Source: Nonomuraea sp. SBT364 | Lineage (GTDB): Bacteria; Actinomycetota; Actinomycetes; Streptosporangiales; Streptosporangiaceae | Assembly (NCBI RefSeq): GCF_001083785.1 | Contig: NZ_LAVL01000019.1 | Span: forward strand, 1 to 64,000 | DNA: 64,000 bases | Reading direction: 5' to 3' | Shown: positions 58,620 through 64,000 of the stretch, piece by piece | Numbering within the stretch: the first letter of the stretch is position 1 | Layout: each line of letters begins with the position of its first letter | Program-made: the position numbers and the translations under genes | Notes under the pieces: model-generated | Told to the model about the DNA's origin: nothing | The model's input: only the letters and a program-made list of their open reading frames with translations | Databases searched by the model: none

Positions 58620-58741
58620 AGATCTGACACCTTCTTCCGCTCTCCTTCAAGCCGGCGCCACCGCCGGCTCCGCCGGGCTGCCCGCGTGCGCCCGGTCCTT
58701 CAGCGATTGAGGCCGCGCGCGATCGGCCTCGTGTCAGATCT
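58620..58741. repeat. Inverted repeat flanking a 100-bp non-coding block
   Basis: AGATCTGACAC (58620-58630) and GTGTCAGATCT (58731-58741) are perfect 11-bp inverted repeats enclosing 100 bases with a smaller GCCGGC hairpin. The right arm ends nine bases before the DUF1062 ATG. No transposase and no flanking duplication are visible. It may be a mobile-element remnant, a loop-forming operator pair or an mRNA leader structure. Confidence 0.6.
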
Positions 58742-58750
58742 AGAGAGATC

Positions 58751-59311
58751 ATGTCTTCACAACCTCATACCGTGCTGCCCTGGGTCGTCCGCCGGACCAG
58801 GCTGCCCCTGCTGTCGCTGCGGTGCGTGGACTGCCCCTCGGAGTCGGCCACCACCGGCGCCGGCAGGTTCCGCGTCAACGCCAACGGCAAGCTGCTGCAC
58901 GTGTGGCTGCTGGTCCGCTGCGTGTCGTGCGATCGGACGAGCAAGCTCGCCGTGCACGAGCGGGTGCCGGTCAGAGCCATCGATCCGGCCACGCTCGACG
59001 GCTATCACGACAACGATCAGGAGCTGGTGGCGTCCAGGCTGCTGGATCCGCTGATCGCCCGCCGCAACCGCTTCAGCCTGGACTGGACGGGGGCCTGGGA
59101 GCTGCACACCCCGCAGGCACGGCTCGACGAGAGATGGCCGGTCCGGGTGGAGGTCGGCTTCGACGATCCGGTGCCGGTCCGCCCGGAGCGGCTCATCGCG
59201 CAAGGGCTCGGCTTCAGCAGGAACGAGGTGCTGCGCCGGATCAAGTGCGACGTTCCGCCGCGCCGCACGAGGAGCGCCGGGTTCACCTTCACGGTGATGG
59301 CCGTGGACTAG
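58751..59311 (+). CDS. DUF1062 family protein
   Basis: A 186-aa protein with the DUF1062 landmarks: LPWVVRRTRLPLLSLRCVDCPSE, FRVNANGKLLHVWLLVRCVSCDRTSKLAVHERVPV, and LDGYHDNDQELVASRLLDP. The CxxC pairs (CVDC and CVSC) imply a zinc-binding N-terminus. ATG 58751 follows GAGAG. Function unknown. Its leader lies next to the inverted repeat just upstream. Confidence 0.87.
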   Translation: MSSQPHTVLPWVVRRTRLPLLSLRCVDCPSESATTGAGRFRVNANGKLLHVWLLVRCVSCDRTSKLAVHERVPVRAIDPATLDGYHDNDQELVASRLLDPLIARRNRFSLDWTGAWELHTPQARLDERWPVRVEVGFDDPVPVRPERLIAQGLGFSRNEVLRRIKCDVPPRRTRSAGFTFTVMAVD

Positions 59312-59330
59312 CGGGGACGCAACCCCCGGG

Positions 59331-60872
59331 TCAGCCGGGCGCCACGGCGATCAGGCATTGTTCGAGCGCCTGGGCGAGCCGGCAGAGATTGGGATTGTCG
59401 CGGGCGCTGCGCTGGATCCAGCGCAGCACCGCCAGCTCGTCGCCGGTCATCTCGGCGAACGGGAGGCGCAGGATCGGCTTGATCCGGGGGGAACGGGTCA
59501 CCCGGGCATAGCGCGTCATCGCGCTGCCGAGACCCAGGACAGGCCCGAACGCGCCCAGCTCGGAGGCGTCGTGGCGCGCCAGGTGGGGCGCGAGCTCCAG
59601 CAGGTCGAGGACGGGCAGGCTGAGCAGGTAGGCATGCAGCCGGGGCCCGTCCCGCCACGCCGCCAGGGTCTGGACCACGAAGATCCGGTCCTGCTCGCGC
59701 TCGCGGCCGATGATCGCCGCCAGGTCGATGCCGCGCAGCGGGCGCAACGCCCGGCGCATCATGTCGCGCAGGCCCTCGCACCGGTAACAGGCGGCCAGTT
59801 GCTGCAGGTCCAGGCGGTTGTATCGGCCGGACAGCAGGTTGAAGAAGGCATGGCCGCGGATGCCGGGCGAGCGCCCGATCCGGGTGCGCAGCGGCTGCGG
59901 CAGGCGGGGCGAAAGCAGGGCTCGCACCAGCAGTTCCTGCGCGGTCCCGGCGATGATCTCCTCGGCGGTGTGCCCGGTGAGCGGGCCGCCTCGTGCCTGT
60001 AAGTGGTCGAGCAGGTCGTCGGCGGGGTCGGCGAGCCACAGCCGCCACCCGCACGCGCTCGCCTCGGGATCGAGGTCACCGGGGTTGCCGAGCAGCGCGG
60101 GCCAGGCCCGGCCGTCGGACAGTGCCTGCTCCCACAGCGCCGTCAGCTCCGCCCCGCGCGCGCCGCGGCATCGCCGCTCGGCCAGTTCCACGATCCCGGG
60201 GACCCGGCTGCGCAGGGCCGTCCGCACGACATCGGGCGGCCAGTCGGGTGAGTCCCCACGGGAGTTGGTCCAGGAGTGGAAGCGGCACAAGTACGCGTCG
60301 TCACGCTCCACGAGACGACGCAGGAACCACTCCTCCAGCTCCAGCGCCTTGAGGTGTTCGGCGACCCTGAGCGCCTTCCCGTCGGCGCCACGGTGCTGGG
60401 CCAGGAGCGCGCCGTCGGGATCGAGGCCCAGGTAGCCGTCACGGTCTCCCACGACCAGCAGGACCCGGGCCTTCAGCACGGGGTCGCCGGGGAGCAGGCC
60501 GCGAGCCGTCAGGTCGTGCAGCAGCACGACGGCCTCGGCGTCCGGGCGGTCCCAGCTCACCCTGAAGAGGCTGTCGATCTCCGCCGGGTCGCCCCGCGCG
60601 ATGATGATCCTCATCGCGGCCGTGCGCACGGTGGCGTCGTACGAGAACGCCGCCGGGACCAGTTCCTCGCCGGCGGCTGGATCGGTGCCGCTCAGCTGGC
60701 CGGTACGCGCCAGCAGCTCCCACAGGACCGGGTCCCCGCGCCGGCGCCAGCCCCGCCACAGCCCTCGGATCGCGGCCCGGTTGCCGCGCCGGACCTGCCA
60801 GGCGATCCACCAGCGGGCGAATCGGGCCCCGGGGCCCTGACCGCAGGCGCGCGCGACGGTGTCATCGATCAT
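59331..60872 (-). CDS. Alpha-helical protein of unknown function
   Basis: A 513-aa Leu/Arg-rich protein that I do not recognise as a named family. It has no signal peptide or membrane helix; alpha-helical HEAT-like pairs recur (WELLARTGQL, EELVPAAFSYDATVRTAAMRIIIARGDPAEIDSLF, LVRALLSPRLPQPLRTRIG, MMRRALRPLRGIDLAAIIGREREQD). It resembles other large actinobacterial helical scaffolds such as the 878-aa protein at 6784, but no direct homology is visible. ATG 60872 has no clear ribosome-binding site. It is divergent from a hydrolase gene 124 bases away. Confidence 0.75.
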   Translation of the reverse strand: MIDDTVARACGQGPGARFARWWIAWQVRRGNRAAIRGLWRGWRRRGDPVLWELLARTGQLSGTDPAAGEELVPAAFSYDATVRTAAMRIIIARGDPAEIDSLFRVSWDRPDAEAVVLLHDLTARGLLPGDPVLKARVLLVVGDRDGYLGLDPDGALLAQHRGADGKALRVAEHLKALELEEWFLRRLVERDDAYLCRFHSWTNSRGDSPDWPPDVVRTALRSRVPGIVELAERRCRGARGAELTALWEQALSDGRAWPALLGNPGDLDPEASACGWRLWLADPADDLLDHLQARGGPLTGHTAEEIIAGTAQELLVRALLSPRLPQPLRTRIGRSPGIRGHAFFNLLSGRYNRLDLQQLAACYRCEGLRDMMRRALRPLRGIDLAAIIGREREQDRIFVVQTLAAWRDGPRLHAYLLSLPVLDLLELAPHLARHDASELGAFGPVLGLGSAMTRYARVTRSPRIKPILRLPFAEMTGDELAVLRWIQRSARDNPNLCRLAQALEQCLIAVAPG

Positions 60873-60996
60873 CCGGGTCCAATCGCTCGCCGGTCGGCCA
60901 CACCCTGATGATGATCCGGAACGATCCGGCAAGGCAACGGGGGCGGCCCGGAAGCCCGGCGACCGCCGCCTGCTGCGACGGTGGAAGGATGCAGGC

Positions 60997-61728
60997 ATGC
61001 ATGTCTTCGAGGCAGGTGATGCGCAGGCTCCTCCCCTCCTGTTGCTGCACGGTGGCGGCGTCGCGGGATGGATGTGGCGTCCGGCGACCGAGCGGCTCAC
61101 GACGGACGTTCGCCTGATCATTCCTGACCTCCCCGGCCACGGCCGCAGCGCGGGCGAGGCGTACCGATCGCACGAGGAGACCGCTCGGGCCGTGGCGCGG
61201 CTTCTGGAGGAACGCGCGCCGCACGGCGCGAAGGTCGTGGGGTTCTCGCTGGGGGCGCAGCTCGCGATACTCCTCGCCGCCACCCGACCCGACCTGGTCA
61301 CCAGCGCCGTCATCGTGAGCGCGCAGGCCCGGCCGCTCCGGTTCCCCCAGGCGACCCTCGGGCTCCTCGCCGCCACCGCACCGCTCGCACGACAGCGGTG
61401 GTTCGCGAGACTCCAGGCGAAGGAGCTGTTCATCCCGGACGACCTGCTGCCCGACTACCTTCGCGACAGCGCTCGTGTGAGCCGCGAGACCCTTCTCGCC
61501 GGCGTCAGCGAGAACATCCGCTTCACCCTCCCCCCGGGCTGGGCCCGTTTCGGGAAGCCGGCGCTGGTGATGGCGGGGAAGCGCGAGCGGAAGTTGATGC
61601 ACGATTCCGCGCGCACCATCCACGACTCCCTGCCCGGCAGCCGGTTGACCATCGTGCCGGGATGCGGCCATGGCATCCCCCTGCAGCGCCCGGACCTGTT
61701 CGCCGGCATCCTGACCGGCGAGGTGTGA
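60997..61728 (+). CDS. Alpha/beta-hydrolase
   Basis: A 243-aa alpha/beta-hydrolase: oxyanion region LLLLHGGGVAGWMW, LIIPDLPGHGRS, nucleophile elbow GFSLG with the catalytic Ser, a short cap domain (TAPLARQRWFARLQAKELFIPDDLL), and GCGHGIPLQRPDLF with the catalytic His. ATG 60997 has GGAAGG about ten bases upstream. Probably cytosolic; substrate unknown. It is followed, 104 bases later, by the SRPBCC/ArsR operon on the same strand, but that operon has its own promoter region. Confidence 0.9.
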   Translation: MHVFEAGDAQAPPLLLLHGGGVAGWMWRPATERLTTDVRLIIPDLPGHGRSAGEAYRSHEETARAVARLLEERAPHGAKVVGFSLGAQLAILLAATRPDLVTSAVIVSAQARPLRFPQATLGLLAATAPLARQRWFARLQAKELFIPDDLLPDYLRDSARVSRETLLAGVSENIRFTLPPGWARFGKPALVMAGKRERKLMHDSARTIHDSLPGSRLTIVPGCGHGIPLQRPDLFAGILTGEV

Positions 61729-61754
61729 GAACGCCGGCCACGACGGCGCATCCT

Positions 61755-61803
61755 GCAACCCTGGGGTTGCGCCTCAGTAATCGACGTGCAACCATAGAGT
61801 TGC
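61755..61803 (+). promoter_or_regulatory. Two ArsR-type operators upstream of the SRPBCC/ArsR operon
   Basis: GCAACCCTGGGGTTGC (61755-61770, nearly perfect palindrome) and GCAACCATAGAGTTGC (61788-61803) share GCAAC-N6-GTTGC. The centres are 33 bp apart, three helical turns on one face, upstream of the SRPBCC start. Confidence 0.87.
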
Positions 61804-61832
61804 GTCCGATGACAGTAAAGGCGGGGGTTCTG

Positions 61833-62276
61833 ATGAGCGAAGACCGGATCGAACGCGACACCTTGATCGAGGCGTCCCTGGAGCGGGTGTGGTCGCTGGT
61901 GTCCGTCCCGGGGTTCTGGGTGGCCGAGGAGGCGAGTGTGGCGGGCACCGTGGCCACGGAGGGAGCAACCCTTGTCGCGAAAAATCCCCATCTCGGGGAG
62001 GTCTCGGTGCGCGTGGAGAAGGTAGAGCCGCCGACCTACGTGGCCTACCGCTGGGCCAGCGCGTTCCCCGGGGAGGAGTTGCGCGCGGACAACAGCACCC
62101 TGGTGGAATTCACGCTGAGCACGGAAGGCGGCAAGACAAGGCTGCGCGTCGTCGAGAGCGGGTTCACGGCACTGCGCCTGCCCGATGACCAGCGCGACCA
62201 GACGGTGCGGTGCAACTCCGACGGCTGGCCCCAGGTGTTCGACGCCGTCAAGAACCGTGCCGAACAAGCCGGGTGA
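61833..62276 (+). CDS. SRPBCC/START-domain protein (AHSA1-like)
   Basis: A 147-aa helix-grip protein: RIERDTLIEASLERVWSLVSVPGFWV, FTLSTEGGKTRLRVVESGFTALRL and a C-terminal helix GWPQVFDAVKNRAEQ, typical of AHSA1/SRPBCC proteins. ATG 61833 is favoured by GGGGG upstream; ATG 61809 is in frame but has no signal. The GTG of the ArsR gene overlaps its stop, so they are translationally coupled. SRPBCC-ArsR pairs are common in actinobacteria. The ligand is a small hydrophobic molecule; identity unknown. Confidence 0.9.
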   Translation: MSEDRIERDTLIEASLERVWSLVSVPGFWVAEEASVAGTVATEGATLVAKNPHLGEVSVRVEKVEPPTYVAYRWASAFPGEELRADNSTLVEFTLSTEGGKTRLRVVESGFTALRLPDDQRDQTVRCNSDGWPQVFDAVKNRAEQAG

Positions 62277-62629
62277 CCGCAGAGGAACGCCGCGGTCCCG
62301 CCGAAGGGGTCGACAGCGTCCTGTCCGCGCTGGCCGACCCGACGCGACGTCAACTCCTTGATCTGCTCGCCGCGCAGGGCGAGGCGACCGCGACCACGCT
62401 CGCCGAAGGGCTGCCCGTCTCGCGGCAGGCGGTGGTCAAGCACCTCGCCGTCCTGGAGGCCGCCGGGCTCGTTTCCGGCGCCCGGGTGGGACGGGAGGTG
62501 CGCTACGCGGTGCGCCCCGCGGCGCTCGACGCGACGGCGCGGTGGATGTCCTCGCTCGCGGTCGAGTGGGATCGACGGTTGGCGATGATCAAGCGTCTCG
62601 CCGAGGCAGCCGAACGCGAAGAAGGCTGA
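62273..62629 (+). CDS. ArsR-family (winged HTH) regulator
   Basis: A 118-aa ArsR/SmtB-type regulator: VDSVLSALADPTRRQLLDLLAAQGEATATTLAEGLPVSRQAVVKHLAVLEAAGLVSGARVGREVRYAV. No metal-binding Cys cluster is visible, so ligand sensing is probably not by metal thiolates. GTG 62273 overlaps the SRPBCC stop (GTGA). It probably represses its own operon through the two GCAAC-N6-GTTGC sites. Confidence 0.92.
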   Translation: MTAEERRGPAEGVDSVLSALADPTRRQLLDLLAAQGEATATTLAEGLPVSRQAVVKHLAVLEAAGLVSGARVGREVRYAVRPAALDATARWMSSLAVEWDRRLAMIKRLAEAAEREEG

Positions 62630-62680
62630 TCCCGCCGACCATGCCCCCTGCCGGCGCGTAGGCAGGTCTGGAAATGCGCT

Positions 62681-62723
62681 CATGGCACACCCCTGACCAC
62701 AGGGGTGTGCTGAGCGTGCCATG
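62681..62723. terminator. Hairpin with a nested alternative structure after the ArsR gene
   Basis: GCACACCCCTG (62685-62695) and CAGGGGTGTGC (62700-62710) form a perfect 11-bp stem with an ACCA loop. CATGGCAC (62681-62688) also pairs with GTGCCATG (62716-62723), which would compete for the inner GCAC. It lies between the ArsR stop and the MFS start. It is most simply a terminator; an attenuator for the MFS gene is possible. Confidence 0.6.
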
Positions 62724-62803
62724 AAGCCGAGCGGAGCACGGCGCGCGGCGCCGGCCTGTGCTGCCCGTCCCCATACCGGGTTCTCAAGAGAGGGGACCGT
62801 CCC

Positions 62804-64000
62804 TTGACCACCGTCACCACCCCGCCGCCGCGCTTCACCGGACGGCAGCGGTTGATCCTGCTGGTCCTGCTCGGCGCCGGATTCATGCTCTCCGTCGACT
62901 TCTCCATCCTGAACGTCGCGCTGCCCGAGGTGGGTGAGGGCGTCGGGCTCGAGCAGTCGAAGCTGCCCTGGATCGCCTCCGCCTACGCCTTGCCCGCGGC
63001 GGGCTTCACGCTCCTGTCCGGACGGCTGGCCGACCTGTTCGGCCGCCGCCGGCTCTTCCTCGCGGGCATGGTCCTGCTGGCCGTGGCCTCGCTGCTCGGC
63101 GGCTTCGCGACCAGTCCCGAGACCCTCCTGGCCGCCCGCGCCCTTCAGGGGTTGTCCACCGCCCTGTCCGTCCCGGCCTCGTTGTCCCTGCTCACCACCA
63201 CGTTCCAGGAGGGCGCGGCGCGTGATCGGGTCCTGGGCCTGAACGGCGCGCTACTGTCCGGCGGTTTCACCATCGGCGCGCTCCTCGGCGGCACCCTGGT
63301 CAGCCTGCTGAGCTGGCGTACGGCGTTCTTCGTCAACGTGCCCGTGGCTGTGATCATCCTCGTCCTCACGCCGTTCCTGATCAGTGAGAGCAAGGCGCCC
63401 GGCCGGTTCAAGCTGGACGTGCCGGGCGCGATCACCGTGACCGGCGGCCTGCTGGCCGTCGTCTATGCCGTCGTCGAGCGGAGCGTGCCTGCCGGTGTCG
63501 CCGGCATCGTGCTGCTGGCCGCGTTCTGGCTGATCGAACTGCGTTCGGCCGCGCCGCTCGCCCCGCTCCGCATCCTCGGACGGCCGACCGTCAAGTGGGG
63601 GAACTACGCCGGTCTCGTGGTGTTCACCATGGAGACAGCGATGATCTTCCTGATGACGCTGTACCTCCAGAACGTCCTCGCCTTCGACCCGCTCGTCACC
63701 GGTCTGGTCTTCGGTGTCCCGGGCCTGGCGGCGGTGCTGGCGGGCCCCGTCGCCGGTCGCCTCATCAGCCGGTACGGCTACCGCACGGTGCTGCCGGCCG
63801 GCCTGGCCGTCCAAGGGCTGGCCACGGTCCCGCTGATCTTCGTCGGCTCCGACCGTCTGGGCCTGGCCCTGCTGATCCCCGCCCTGTTCATCGGCTTCTT
63901 CGGGCACGTGACGTCCATCGTGGCCTACACCGTCACCGCCACGTCCGGCCTGCCGGACGAGGAGCAGGGCCTGGCCACCGGCCTCACCACCATGACGCAG
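62804..64000 (+). CDS. DHA2-type MFS drug exporter, 3' end cut by the window edge
   Basis: TTG 62804 is the only plausible start in frame, with GAGGGGA about ten bases upstream; the frame then stays open for 399 codons to the right edge. The protein begins LILLVLLGAGFMLSVDFSILNVALPEVG and carries the DHA2 motif A variant GRLADLFGRRRLFLAG and motif C region LLSGGFTIGALLGGTLV. About ten of the expected 14 helices are present. It is a probable proton-coupled antibiotic or drug exporter. It is preceded by a structured leader and the SRPBCC/ArsR operon; co-regulation is possible but unproven. Confidence 0.88.
   Translation, partial: MTTVTTPPPRFTGRQRLILLVLLGAGFMLSVDFSILNVALPEVGEGVGLEQSKLPWIASAYALPAAGFTLLSGRLADLFGRRRLFLAGMVLLAVASLLGGFATSPETLLAARALQGLSTALSVPASLSLLTTTFQEGAARDRVLGLNGALLSGGFTIGALLGGTLVSLLSWRTAFFVNVPVAVIILVLTPFLISESKAPGRFKLDVPGAITVTGGLLAVVYAVVERSVPAGVAGIVLLAAFWLIELRSAAPLAPLRILGRPTVKWGNYAGLVVFTMETAMIFLMTLYLQNVLAFDPLVTGLVFGVPGLAAVLAGPVAGRLISRYGYRTVLPAGLAVQGLATVPLIFVGSDRLGLALLIPALFIGFFGHVTSIVAYTVTATSGLPDEEQGLATGLTTMTQ

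Noticed and set aside
58620..58741. Complete insertion sequence
   Set aside because: Only 122 bp, with no transposase frame and no target-site duplication next to the arms.

Overview
This is a high-GC actinobacterial chromosome segment. Codon use, SARP/AfsR-type regulation, RHS plus LamG secreted giants, ECF41 sigma factors, a TioE-type MerR and many divergent regulator/target pairs suggest a filamentous Streptosporangiales-like organism (Nonomuraea or a relative). That placement is my inference; no rRNA or marker gene is present. The window holds no tRNA, rRNA, CRISPR array, transposase or phage gene. No intergenic gap exceeds about 220 bp.

Layout. 1-925: a truncated Fpg/Nei DNA glycosylase and a UPF0060 membrane protein. 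1139-4142: two secreted cell-wall-enzyme-like proteins sharing a 162-bp (54-aa) FG-GAP-like tandem repeat; the first is broken by a one-base deletion. 4340-6698: a MarR/hydrolase operon and a TetR/membrane-protein pair, each with clear palindromic operators. 6784-13341: a DUF6493-like giant, a VanX-like D,D-dipeptidase and a divergent SARP. 13448-16156: a second secreted pair (transglycosylase-like and CHAP) whose C-terminal modules are identical over about 698 bp. 16256-22668: ComB, TetR/NTF2-like, a coiled-coil protein, a stand-alone TipAS protein behind a 19-bp-spacer MerR-type promoter, and a TetR-controlled FAH-metallo-beta-lactamase fusion with a DUF2867 gene. 22685-28933: a LacI-controlled sugar ABC transporter lacking its own ATPase, plus a GH2 glycosidase.

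28938-31989: MarR/NAD(P)-binding operon, serine hydrolase, I36 inhibitor-like protein. 32041-39885: an ECF41 island. Two ECF41 sigma factors, an orphan cytochrome b, two SDRs, a P450 and an unknown protein are linked by five exact TGTCACA-N16-C(G/A)TC promoters; the -10 element (CGTC or CATC) separates the two sigma neighbourhoods. 39918-42936: multicopper oxidase, membrane protein and LysR. 42981-46732: P450 plus DrrAB-like exporter with a divergent HTH regulator.

46782-56433: a 2064-aa RHS protein with an Ala/Arg/Lys-rich tail instead of a recognisable toxin, and its LamG partner. 56579-58532: erythromycin-esterase family protein with a TioE-like regulator. 58751-64000: DUF1062, an unknown 513-aa protein, a hydrolase, a SRPBCC/ArsR operon with two matched operators, and the start of a DHA2-type MFS exporter.

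Recurring theme: small regulator-target modules with short divergent promoters. At several of them the predicted -10 box sits 6-9 bases before the start codon, so leaderless mRNAs are likely. All functional calls rest on sequence reading only; no database search was run.
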